DNA from: Candidatus Avimonoglobus intestinipullorum
GTDB taxonomy: Bacteria; Bacillota; Clostridia; UBA1381
DNA: 51,030 nt
NCBI GenBank assembly: GCA_018714645.1
Contig: DVND01000019.1
Coordinates: 1-51,030, forward strand
Direction: 5' to 3'
The position numbers and the translations under genes were made by a program. The stretch's first letter is position 1, and every line of letters starts with the position of its first letter. The notes below the pieces were generated by a model. That model was not told where the DNA came from, did not search any database, and was given only the letters and a program-made list of their open reading frames with translations. Of the stretch, positions 33,687-41,566 are shown in pieces.

Positions 33687-34919
33687 TTACTGTGCCGCCG
33701 GGAATGCCACGGCCGCAGAATCTGTCGCCGCACCAACACCGGTTGTTACGTTAGAAGTGCCTGTATAGTCACCGGCAATATCCGTCAGGATACCGATGAT
33801 GAAGGACAGTTCGCCCTGGATGTCACCGTAGTTGATAACCTTGAACGTCACTTCTTTGCCTTCGCCGTCTGCCGTCGGGCCAGCAACAACAACGTTTGCA
33901 TCCGTGATGGATTCGCCGTTGCCGTTCATGGTAACGTCAAAGTATACGCCGCCCGTACCGTTGTTCGCTGTGATATCGGTTGTCGGCTGCTGCGGCTGCG
34001 GAGCTTCCTTCTTAGGAACAGTTACAGTCGCTGTGCCGGATACACTGTCGTCAGCATCAGAAGTAGCTGTGATTGTGATCGTCTGATCTTCATCTGTAGC
34101 AGCAGGAGCTGTGAATACGCCCTCTTCTGTGATTGTACCAGCAGTTGCGCTCCATGTTACATTCTGATCTGAATACGGATTGTCATCAGAACCGATAACT
34201 TCCGCTGTGAAGGTCTCCTGCGCTTCGCCTGCAACTGTTGCAGTTGCCGGTGTAACGTTTACAGATTTAACTGTGATTGCCGGAGGAGTGGGTTCTGTAT
34301 AAATGTATTCAGCCGTAATGGTGTCAAAATTACCATTTCCATCGCTTCTATACGTGGTGTTGTTGATCAATTGTCCAAGAGAAACACCACTAACTTCATA
34401 TATTTGTGAAGAAGCAATTAAATTGTCAAAACTCTTAACCAGATTATATTTTTGCACATCTTCTAATGTCATATCAGAATCCTGTAAAGTACAATTTAAT
34501 CTAAATAAGGCATCCCCATTTTGAGCAAACTCATATGGATTAGATACACCAAACGCATATGTTACACTCTTTCCATCAACAGTTACCGGTTGGCCTACAA
34601 TAGCCATACCATTAATAGCACTAAACAAAGTGTCTACTTCATCACTTAAAGTAAGATTAACCTGAATAGTGTTAAATCCACTTGCTGTTGCGCCTGAATA
34701 TTCGCCCCAATCGTTATCATACTGTACACCATACTCAGCGTCAGATGATATTGAGAACTCTACAATAGCCCTACCACTCCGAACTTCTGTAACCTGTCCT
34801 GTAATTTTAGGATTAACAGATTCTGCTTCCGGAGTTGCGGCACTAACACTGCTGACAAAAGTCAACATCATGCTGCAGGATATAGCAACTGACAGCAAAG
34901 ATGAAACAATCTTTTTCAT
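33687..34919 (-). CDS. secreted multidomain protein with Ig-like (Big) domain
   Basis: A 410-residue protein. A signal peptide (residues 1-28, ending SSVSAA) is followed by a first beta-rich module (about 35-205) of unknown family that I cannot firmly call cohesin. A TEPTPPAITV linker leads to a bacterial Ig-like domain (about 215-300: SVNVTPATATVAGEAQETFTAEV to TVTVP), a Pro/Gln linker (KKEAPQPQQP), and a C-terminal module (315-410) with a Ser/Thr/Gly-rich end. There is no LPXTG or membrane anchor. GC is about 38% over the first ~210 codons and about 52% after the linker, so the gene looks mosaic. GAGGG precedes the ATG. It follows the dockerin gene by 21 bp. Confidence 0.78.
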   Translation of the reverse strand: MKKIVSSLLSVAISCSMMLTFVSSVSAATPEAESVNPKITGQVTEVRSGRAIVEFSISSDAEYGVQYDNDWGEYSGATASGFNTIQVNLTLSDEVDTLFSAINGMAIVGQPVTVDGKSVTYAFGVSNPYEFAQNGDALFRLNCTLQDSDMTLEDVQKYNLVKSFDNLIASSQIYEVSGVSLGQLINNTTYRSDGNGNFDTITAEYIYTEPTPPAITVKSVNVTPATATVAGEAQETFTAEVIGSDDNPYSDQNVTWSATAGTITEEGVFTAPAATDEDQTITITATSDADDSVSGTATVTVPKKEAPQPQQPTTDITANNGTGGVYFDVTMNGNGESITDANVVVAGPTADGEGKEVTFKVINYGDIQGELSFIIGILTDIAGDYTGTSNVTTGVGAATDSAAVAFPAAQ

Positions 34920-34940
34920 GCATTTTCCCTCATTTCTAAA

Positions 34941-35561
34941 TTAATTTACAGTCGTTGTTCCCAACGATGATTGTCCCAAGATATGTCCAAACACTGCAGC
35001 AACATCACCGACATCTATACCTTTAATGCCGTCACAATCTGCCGCAATAAGATTGTTGCCTTCTAACGGAATTGTATTCAAAATCTGGCCAAAAATAGCC
35101 GCAACGTCGCCAACGTCAATTCCTGGTATTCCATCACAATCACCTAACTGAATCGTGATTCCTCCGCCTTCACCAACAGCAACCTCACCGACTAATATAC
35201 CATCGGCATCAATGTTTTCCCCACCGATTTTCACAACGTAGGTTTTACCCTCCTGCAAGCCGCCCTTTAAGCCCATGCCCGCAAACGTCGTCGTATTCGT
35301 TGCGTCATCCTGGTTAATGTACAGGATATCGTCAGCCGTCAACTCAGCCGGATTTGCCACAGCTTTGTCATAAATCAAGATTGTGGTCTGGCCGGACAAA
35401 CTTTCAAAAACTGTACCGGCAACAGTAACTGTTCCCGCAGCCTGGTCATATGTAAGGCTGCCATCCGGGAAAGCCGCTGCAAACGCTGAGGTCGCCAATG
35501 CCAGCGACACAGCGGCGGTTGCCGTGCACGCCAACACAAAGTTTCTCAAAGATTTTTTCAT
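34941..35561 (-). CDS. secreted Ig-like protein with C-terminal dockerin
   Basis: A 206-residue protein. Signal peptide at residues 1-29 (ALATSAFA), an Ig-like beta domain at about 32-128 (GTVTVAGTVFESLSGQTTILIY), then a type-I-like dockerin at 140-197. The dockerin has two near-identical repeats: DCDGIPGIDVGDVAAIFGQIL (141-161) and DCDGIKGIDVGDVAAVFGHIL (175-195). In each 12-residue calcium loop, positions 1, 3, 9 and 12 are Asp, but position 5 is Ile where Asp/Asn is usual. A dockerin implies binding to a cohesin on another protein; no certain cohesin is in the window. The ATG at 35561 follows AAAGGAG; upstream in-frame codons are unsupported. First gene of a three-gene operon. Confidence 0.87.
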   Translation of the reverse strand: MKKSLRNFVLACTATAAVSLALATSAFAAAFPDGSLTYDQAAGTVTVAGTVFESLSGQTTILIYDKAVANPAELTADDILYINQDDATNTTTFAGMGLKGGLQEGKTYVVKIGGENIDADGILVGEVAVGEGGGITIQLGDCDGIPGIDVGDVAAIFGQILNTIPLEGNNLIAADCDGIKGIDVGDVAAVFGHILGQSSLGTTTVN

Positions 35562-35690
35562 GTTTGTTCTCCTTTCTAATTTTTGTTCTATGCCACGCCG
35601 CAAGCCGCCTCTCATCCGCCGCCCCGGAACTTACCCCACATCCGGCGCGGCCCCCCGGCCCCGCACAACATATTACATTCACATACCTAC

Positions 35691-35719
35691 ATTATAAACC
35701 CCTCTGCCATGAATTTCAA
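35691..35719 (-). promoter_or_regulatory. promoter of the dockerin/Ig/peptide operon
   Basis: On the minus strand, -35 TTGAAA (35719-35714), a 17-bp spacer and -10 TATAAT (35696-35691). The leader to the dockerin ATG is about 125 nt. Confidence 0.82.
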
Positions 35720-35747
35720 TCGGTTTTTGTAAATTTTCTATAAATTT

Positions 35748-35825
35748 GTTAACAACGTTGCATGGGTTTTTGCATTTTTGTGCAACATTGACAACCCTTT
35801 TTCCAGAATGATGCAAGGCTTTGCA
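35748..35825. repeat. imperfect inverted repeat and clustered TGCA motifs
   Basis: The intergenic region 35562-35862 has no gene. It contains 15-bp arms GTTAACAACGTTGCA (35748-35762) and TGCAACATTGACAAC (35781-35795), 12 of 15 paired. TGCA occurs at 35759, 35771, 35781, 35812 and 35822. It lies upstream of the dockerin promoter and after the 827-residue gene. It could be an operator array or a weak terminator. Confidence 0.5.
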
Positions 35826-35862
35826 AAAAGCGCCAAAATACCGCTTTTGTGCGCCCCGGCGG

Positions 35863-38346
35863 CTATTTTTGGATGGAGACGGTCCGGTTCTCCCCGTCCC
35901 AATCCACGTTGTATCCGAGCCCTTCCGCCAGCACGCGCACCGGCACCAGCACGCGCCCATCGATCAGCCGCGCCGGCACGTCCAGGGCATATTCCTGCCC
36001 GTTCACCTGTGCGGCGGCGCTGTCCACCGTGAAGGAGCAGCTCTGCCCGCCGCCCGCGGCGGCTGCCGTTTGGGTTTCCTGATCCCATTCCACCTGCATG
36101 CCCAGCTGTTCAAAAATCAGCCGCATGGGCACCAGCGTCCGCCCGTTCTCCACCACCGGCAGGCTGTCAAAGCCCAGCGCCGTCCCGCCGGCGAACACCA
36201 GCACGCTGCCCTCCCCTTGCGGCAGCTCCAGCGCCTCCCGGCCGTTGATTACGAGATACCCGTCTACGTACTGCACGGTCTCAACCGGCCCGCCCACCGT
36301 ATAAGGCGACCAGTACACGCCGTCCCGGGAGGTGTAGAGGGTATCCCCCTCCGTGTAATAATACACGCCGCCCAGGGCTTCGATATAGCCGGGCGCGGCC
36401 CCCTGGTATTCCACCGGCAGGAAGGTCTCGCCGTCCGGGGTGAGGTATTCCGCGCCGTCCGCCACCACCGCCGCAAAGACGCCGCCGTTGTCCCGGGGGA
36501 GCTGCTTCCCCTCATAGGGCTGCCATTGCGCCCCGTCCGCCGACCAGTGCGCCGCCCCGTCCGCCGTGCGCACATAGTACCGGCCGCGGGCATAGCTTGC
36601 CTCCAGCGTCAGCGCCGGGAACAGGTATTGGCTTTGGATGTTCAGCTCCTTGTCCAGGAACACCACCGCCCCCGCCAGCTCCCGGTAGGGGGAATAGTAT
36701 CCCGGGAGGCCGTCCCACATGCGCCAGCGGGCCATATAGCCGTCCCCGGTTTCAATAAATTCGTAGTTGTTTTCGTTCCCGGCAAAAAACGTCTGCGTCT
36801 GGGGCGGCGCGTCCTTCAGCCGGACCGCAACATCGCCCCCAACGAGTTTCCTGGGGATTTGCTCCCGCTCCTCCGCCGCAAATTCCAGCTCCCGGGGGGT
36901 GTCGGAGATATACATGGAATTGCGGATGCCGCCGAACTGGTTGACCGGCAGGATGACCGTCAGCTCCACCTCCGTGACCTGCATGGGCAAAAGCTCCACG
37001 CAGGCCATCATGTCCGAGACCATGTCGTCCGTGGCGCCCTTGGAGACCACCGGCTGCAGGAGGTTCCCCTCCCCGTCCCGCACAATGACGATGGCATTGG
37101 AGGCGGAGCGCATGTTGTACTTCCAGTAGCGGGTCATGTAGCTGTTGTTGTTAATGGAAATGTGGTACGTCGTAGCCACGCCGAAATTGCCCACGCTGCA
37201 GGAAAAGCCGGTGTTATCGCGCTCTGTGGAGAGGGGGTAATTGGGCAGGTAGTCCGCCTCCTCCAAGCCCGTCACCAGGCCGTCGTAACCGATGGTGTCG
37301 CTGTGGTACGCGTCAAAGACCCACACGTCGTCCCGTTCCTCTTCGGGGATGTTGGGGCCGTAGTACAGGAGCTTGGAAGCGTCCTTATATTTGAATACCA
37401 TCAAATCCGACTCTGCGGCGTATTTCCCGTAAGAACCGTCAGCCTGGGGGTTTAAGTGCGTCACCCATTCCGTCATCTGATAGCCGTCGGGATTATATTG
37501 GTTGTAAATTTTCACAGGCAGGTACGTCCCCTCGGGGTTGTACTGGTCGACCTCGTATTCCAGCCAGGTATCCACGATGGGGAGATTGTCGGCGACGCCT
37601 TTGAACATCCTGTCCCGGACGTATTCCCCGAAGGCGGGCTCCGCCGCCATATGGCTGCGGTCGCCCACCGTGCCCGTGGAGCGCAGGGCGGCGATATTCA
37701 TATCCACCACGCCCGTCTGCACCTCAACCTCCCCCGCCAGGAACATGGTCCGGCGGAAGACGACGGGGCTGTAGTTTTCCACGAAGCTGCTGAGCCATAC
37801 GGTCTCCCCTTTTTTCAGCTCCACCGTCACAGGTTCCTGCGGCTCCCCCGCCTCGTAGACGATGGCGCTTTTGAGCTGGTAAATATCTTCGCCCAGCATC
37901 CGGGCGCAGGCGTTTAAGTGGGCGTAGCTGTCCTCCTCGGCGGTGAGGACGCCGTCATCCAGGTAATTGTGCAGCTGGGGCGTTTCAAACGCCGTCTTAT
38001 GGACGACAAACGTAGCGTCCTCCTTTGCGGTGATCTGCACATCCACCTCGATGTCGAAGCCCTTGTCCAGCAGCGTATACATCTCCCGCGGGCCGGTGTG
38101 GTTGATGACCGAGATGTAGAGGCTGTAGTAATCCGGGCCTAAATCTTCATTGTTCATCAGATATTTGGGGTTCTCATTGGAGGTGTCGGCCAGCCATTCG
38201 TTGGTAATGGCCTCCGGGTTGTTGAAGTAGATGAATTTCCCGCCGGCGCGGGGCGTAAAAACCAGGTCGCAGGGCTGCTGCGTAACAGCCTGGGCCGGCG
38301 CGGCGGACAGGAGTATCAAAAACAGCGCGATGATGTATTTTTTCAT
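35863..38346 (-). CDS. 827-residue secreted stalk-domain protein
   Basis: A signal peptide (residues 1-20, ALFLILLSAAPAQA) is followed by a large beta-rich region of unknown family (to about 540). A segment with BNR/Asp-box-like repeats comes next (AAHWSADGAQWQPYEG and TLYTSRDGVYWSPYTV, about 600-690), suggesting propeller blades. The C-terminus has two copper-amine-oxidase-N-like stalk repeats: PVVENGRTLVPMRLIFEQLGMQVEWDQETQTAA and PARLIDGRVLVPVRVLAEGLGYNVDWDGENRTVSI. These stalk units are common in extracellular clostridial proteins. No anchor signal is seen. It has its own promoter and no clear terminator, so it may read into the dockerin operon. Confidence 0.85.
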   Translation of the reverse strand: MKKYIIALFLILLSAAPAQAVTQQPCDLVFTPRAGGKFIYFNNPEAITNEWLADTSNENPKYLMNNEDLGPDYYSLYISVINHTGPREMYTLLDKGFDIEVDVQITAKEDATFVVHKTAFETPQLHNYLDDGVLTAEEDSYAHLNACARMLGEDIYQLKSAIVYEAGEPQEPVTVELKKGETVWLSSFVENYSPVVFRRTMFLAGEVEVQTGVVDMNIAALRSTGTVGDRSHMAAEPAFGEYVRDRMFKGVADNLPIVDTWLEYEVDQYNPEGTYLPVKIYNQYNPDGYQMTEWVTHLNPQADGSYGKYAAESDLMVFKYKDASKLLYYGPNIPEEERDDVWVFDAYHSDTIGYDGLVTGLEEADYLPNYPLSTERDNTGFSCSVGNFGVATTYHISINNNSYMTRYWKYNMRSASNAIVIVRDGEGNLLQPVVSKGATDDMVSDMMACVELLPMQVTEVELTVILPVNQFGGIRNSMYISDTPRELEFAAEEREQIPRKLVGGDVAVRLKDAPPQTQTFFAGNENNYEFIETGDGYMARWRMWDGLPGYYSPYRELAGAVVFLDKELNIQSQYLFPALTLEASYARGRYYVRTADGAAHWSADGAQWQPYEGKQLPRDNGGVFAAVVADGAEYLTPDGETFLPVEYQGAAPGYIEALGGVYYYTEGDTLYTSRDGVYWSPYTVGGPVETVQYVDGYLVINGREALELPQGEGSVLVFAGGTALGFDSLPVVENGRTLVPMRLIFEQLGMQVEWDQETQTAAAAGGGQSCSFTVDSAAAQVNGQEYALDVPARLIDGRVLVPVRVLAEGLGYNVDWDGENRTVSIQK

Positions 38347-38380
38347 AGGTATCCTCTCAAAAGTTCAGTATAGTGGCTTT

Positions 38381-38409
38381 ATTGTATCATATCGCCCGCG
38401 GCGGCGCAA
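38381..38409 (-). promoter_or_regulatory. promoter of the 827-residue stalk protein gene
   Basis: On the minus strand, -35 TTGCGC (38409-38404), a 17-bp spacer and -10 TACAAT (38386-38381), about 35 bp before the ATG. Confidence 0.6.
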
Positions 38410-38431
38410 GATTTTTCCCGCATTTTTGCAA

Positions 38432-38460
38432 TTGCTTTTTGCCGGGAACTGTATTATAAT
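38432..38460 (+). promoter_or_regulatory. promoter of the ABC-2 type exporter
   Basis: -35 TTGCTT (38432-38437), a 17-bp spacer and -10 TATAAT (38455-38460), 30 bp before the ATPase gene. It is divergent from the stalk protein promoter. Confidence 0.78.
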
Positions 38461-38489
38461 AGGAACAACTACATATCGGGAGGGCATTT

Positions 38490-39191
38490 ATGAACGTTGT
38501 AATTGAGCATTTATCCAAACGCTTCGGGGAAAAACCCGTCCTGCGGGACGTGGGGTTTACCTTTGAAAGCGGCAAGATTTACGGCCTCTTGGGCCGGAAC
38601 GGGGCCGGCAAAACCACCCTGTTCAACTGCCTGAACCGGGATATCAATGCCGACGGCGGCAGCTTTTATCTGGAGGAGGGCGGCGTGCGCCGGGCCGTAC
38701 AGGCCGGGGATATCGGCTACGTCCTCTCCACGCCGGCGGTGCCGGAATTCCTGACCGGGCGGGAATTTTTAAAATTCTTCCTGGACATCAACCCGCCGCA
38801 GGAGCCAAAATCCATCGACGGCTATTTCGACGATATGCGCATCGCCCCGGACGACCGGGACAAGCTGTTAAAGGACTATTCCCACGGCATGAAAAACAAA
38901 ATGCAGATGCTGGTGAACATCATCGCCGAACCCAACATCCTGCTGCTGGATGAACCGCTGACGTCGCTGGACGTGGTGGTGGCGGAAGAGATGAAGCAGC
39001 TGCTGCGCACGCTGAAAAACGGGCGGATCACTATTTTTTCCACGCATCTTCTGGACCTGGCGCTGGATTTGTGCGATGAAATCGTGCTCCTGAACCACGG
39101 TGTGCTGGAGCAGGTGGACAAGAGCAATCTGGACAGCCGCGAATTTAAGGAAAAAATCCTGGCGGCGCTGCAGGAGGACAGCCATGAATAA
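38490..39191 (+). CDS. ABC transporter ATP-binding protein
   Basis: A 233-residue ATPase. Walker A is GRNGAGKTTL (about residues 35-44), the signature is atypical (YSHGMKNKM in place of LSGGQ), and Walker B is NILLLDEPLTSLD, followed by the H-loop FSTHLLDLA. It overlaps the permease gene by 8 bp, so the pair form one ABC-2 type system. The substrate is unknown. Confidence 0.92.
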   Translation: MNVVIEHLSKRFGEKPVLRDVGFTFESGKIYGLLGRNGAGKTTLFNCLNRDINADGGSFYLEEGGVRRAVQAGDIGYVLSTPAVPEFLTGREFLKFFLDINPPQEPKSIDGYFDDMRIAPDDRDKLLKDYSHGMKNKMQMLVNIIAEPNILLLDEPLTSLDVVVAEEMKQLLRTLKNGRITIFSTHLLDLALDLCDEIVLLNHGVLEQVDKSNLDSREFKEKILAALQEDSHE

Positions 39192-40755
39192 GACACTGCG
39201 TATTTCATTTGCCCTCAGGAACACGTACCGGGTCAACAGCATTTTATATGCGCTCAAGCAGATCCCGCTGGTGAAGCGGCTGCTGCCGGACACGCTGTAT
39301 CAGGTGCGGGGGCTGAAGGTGTTTGCCAATGTGCTGTCGGTTCTTTGGGAAATCATCTCCGCCTTTCTGGGGAAGCTGGTATATCTTGCCGTGATGGTTT
39401 TCGGCGCGGGAATGCTTTACACAACCGCGCCGCGGGAACAGGTATTCCTGCACCTTCTGGTGCTTCTGACCATCCTCGGCGCGTTTGTGAACACGTTTAT
39501 GTTCAACCCGTCCAAAGACAAATATTACGCCATGATCCTCATGCGCATGGATGCGAAGGACTACACATTGGTCAATTATGGCTATGCCATTTTAAAGGTG
39601 CTGGCGGGCTTTCTTCCCTTCTGCATCCTGCTCGGCACGGCCGCCGGCGTACCGTTATGGATTTGCCTGCTGATCCCGTTTTTTGTCGCCGGGCTGAAAA
39701 TGACGGTTGCGGCATTCTCCCTTTGGGATTACGAAAAACACGGGACCATCCGGAACGAAAATGGGTTGGACAGGCTCGTCTGGGCGGCTGTCGCCATCCT
39801 GCTGGCGCTGGCCTATGGGCTGCCAGCTTTTGGGATCGTGCTCCCCGTCCCCGTTTGTGTGGGGTTCATGGCGCTGTGTATCCTGTCCGGCGCGGCGTCT
39901 GTCCGCAGGATATTGGCCTTTGGCCGCTACCGGGAACTGTACCAGCAGGTTCTCGCCGGTTCCGTAAATCAGATGGATGCCGCCAAACAGCGTTCATTGG
40001 AAGCGAGTCAAAAATTCATCTCCGCCGACGCCGGCATCACCAGCCGGAAAAAGGGGTTTGAATACCTGAACGACTTGTTCATAAAGCGGCACAAAAAAAT
40101 CCTCTGGAAGGCCTCCCAAAGCGTCGCAATCGTATGCGTTGTTTTGATAATTGCCGTTTTGACGGCATTCCAATTCCTTCCGGAATTTAAGGAAAAAACC
40201 AACGAATTGCTGATGGTATTCCTGCCGTATTTCGTGTTCATCATGTACGCCATCAACCGCGGGACGGGCTTCACGCGGGCGCTGTTTATGAACTGCGACC
40301 ACAGCCTGCTGACCTATCCCTTTTATAAACAGCCCAAAATGGTATTGAAACTGTTTGGTATCCGGCTGCGGGAGATCATCAAAATCAACCTGCTGCCGGC
40401 GGCGGTGATCGGCGCGGGGCTTGCGTTGCTGCTCTGGGCCTCCGGCGGGACGGACAACCCCGTCAATTACGCAGTGCTGTTTATTTCCATCATCTGTATG
40501 AGCATCTTCTTTTCCGTGCACTATCTGATGATTTATTACCTGCTGCAGCCCTACAACGCCGCAACAGAGATGAAAAACGCAACTTATCAAATTGTGCTGA
40601 CCGCCACGTATCTGGTATGCTTCTACATGATGCGGCTGCGGATGCCCACGCTGGTATTCGGGCTGCTGACCATTATTTTCTGCGTGCTGTACTGTGTCGT
40701 TGCGTGCATTTTGGTTTACCGCCTGGCGCCAAAAACATTTCGGCTGCGAAATTAA
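39184..40755 (+). CDS. ABC-2 type transporter permease
   Basis: A 523-residue integral membrane protein with about ten to twelve hydrophobic segments in two groups, separated by a charged cytoplasmic stretch (about 270-325, YRELYQQVLAGSVNQMDAAKQRSLEASQKF). It is encoded directly behind its ATPase. The true start is the ATG at 39184, behind GGAGG within the ATPase gene's end; a longer frame begins at 39100 but lies inside that gene. Substrate unknown; export of a peptide, lipid or drug is possible. Confidence 0.88.
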   Translation: MNKTLRISFALRNTYRVNSILYALKQIPLVKRLLPDTLYQVRGLKVFANVLSVLWEIISAFLGKLVYLAVMVFGAGMLYTTAPREQVFLHLLVLLTILGAFVNTFMFNPSKDKYYAMILMRMDAKDYTLVNYGYAILKVLAGFLPFCILLGTAAGVPLWICLLIPFFVAGLKMTVAAFSLWDYEKHGTIRNENGLDRLVWAAVAILLALAYGLPAFGIVLPVPVCVGFMALCILSGAASVRRILAFGRYRELYQQVLAGSVNQMDAAKQRSLEASQKFISADAGITSRKKGFEYLNDLFIKRHKKILWKASQSVAIVCVVLIIAVLTAFQFLPEFKEKTNELLMVFLPYFVFIMYAINRGTGFTRALFMNCDHSLLTYPFYKQPKMVLKLFGIRLREIIKINLLPAAVIGAGLALLLWASGGTDNPVNYAVLFISIICMSIFFSVHYLMIYYLLQPYNAATEMKNATYQIVLTATYLVCFYMMRLRMPTLVFGLLTIIFCVLYCVVACILVYRLAPKTFRLRN

Positions 40756-40789
40756 GCTGCCGATGCCGGGCGGCTGCAGAAACCCATAA

Positions 40790-40817
40790 AAAAAGGAGCC
40801 CGTTGCAGCTCCTTTTT
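40790..40817. terminator. bidirectional terminator, ABC permease/PII gene
   Basis: 10-bp arms AAAAAGGAGC (40790-40799) and GCTCCTTTTT (40808-40817) with an 8-nt loop, between convergent genes. Confidence 0.88.
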
Positions 40818-40846
40818 GTTTGGCAAAGGCGGCCCGGCCGCCCGGT

Positions 40847-41566
40847 TTACTCTTCCAATCCAATTGCGTCATCCACCGGCAGGGATATAACAGTGCCGTG
40901 CGCAGGCGTGCGCAATCCGCATGCATTGCAGATTGCGGACATAATTTCCCCTTTTTTTGCCCTGGGGGCCACAATCATCACAAAATCCTGCTCATCCTGC
41001 ATGGGAATGCCAAGATGCTGGCTCACGTGCTCCGAATTTTGGCGCCTGCCGCGCAGGATGGTCCCGCCTTTCGCGCCGGCGGCCCTCGCCGTATCGATCA
41101 CCTGATCGCTGTATCCGGCCGCGACAGAAACCCAAATCACATTATATTCTGACTTCTCATGTATTTCAGCCATGTCTCCTTCGATCCTTTCATTGATTCG
41201 TTTTTCTACGATGGCGCGGGATTCATCGTTTAACATGTGATACAGCGGGCTTTGCAGCCCGGTTATCGGAATTGTGATAACGATTCCGCCGCCCCTTTGA
41301 TAAAAAGATAATTGCCGCCCTGCTTTTTCAAACAGCTCCTTCACAGCGAATTTGGGCAGCAGCCCGATTGTGACCAGCCGGGTCGTCCCCCCGAATCCAA
41401 AGATGTCCATAATCTCCGACGGGGCGGTACCCTGCCCCCGGCATTGGTAAAATATCGGGATGTGCATGGAATCAAAAATCCCTTCGATCTTTTTTTCATC
41501 CTCTGCGTGCATGATAAAAATCACCATGCGCGGCGCAGAAAGTTTTCCTTCCCTTGGAATACTCAT
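40847..41566 (-). CDS. tandem PII-like signalling protein
   Basis: A 239-residue protein with two PII-like (ferredoxin-fold) halves. Half 1 covers about 12-105: RMVIFIMHAEDEKKIEGIFDSMHIPIFYQCRGQG to GGGIVITIPITG. Half 2 covers about 138-235: NVIWVSVAAGYSDQVIDTARAAGAKGGTILRGRR to GTVISLPVDDAIG. The GGTILRGR segment is like the T-loop/ligand region of PII. It overlaps the DUF1538 stop by 4 bp, so it is coupled to that membrane protein, and probably gates it in response to a nucleotide or metabolite, as PII-like proteins do for transporters. Ligand unknown. GAGGAGG precedes the ATG. Confidence 0.86.
   Translation of the reverse strand: MSIPREGKLSAPRMVIFIMHAEDEKKIEGIFDSMHIPIFYQCRGQGTAPSEIMDIFGFGGTTRLVTIGLLPKFAVKELFEKAGRQLSFYQRGGGIVITIPITGLQSPLYHMLNDESRAIVEKRINERIEGDMAEIHEKSEYNVIWVSVAAGYSDQVIDTARAAGAKGGTILRGRRQNSEHVSQHLGIPMQDEQDFVMIVAPRAKKGEIMSAICNACGLRTPAHGTVISLPVDDAIGLEE

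Noticed and set aside
33687..34919. Firm cohesin assignment for the first module of the 410-residue protein
   Set aside because: The region is beta-rich and next to a dockerin gene, but no clear cohesin sequence signature can be read; left as unknown.
34941..34946. CRISPR or tandem repeat interpretation of the repeated dockerin coding sequence
   Set aside because: Only two protein-level repeats with differing DNA and no regular spacer; they are a dockerin duplication.
35821..37455. Long plus-strand open frame (544 codons) opposite the 827-residue gene
   Set aside because: It is antisense to a well-supported gene with signal peptide and stalk repeats, has low-complexity His/Arg/Val/Pro-rich translation, and lacks a ribosome site.
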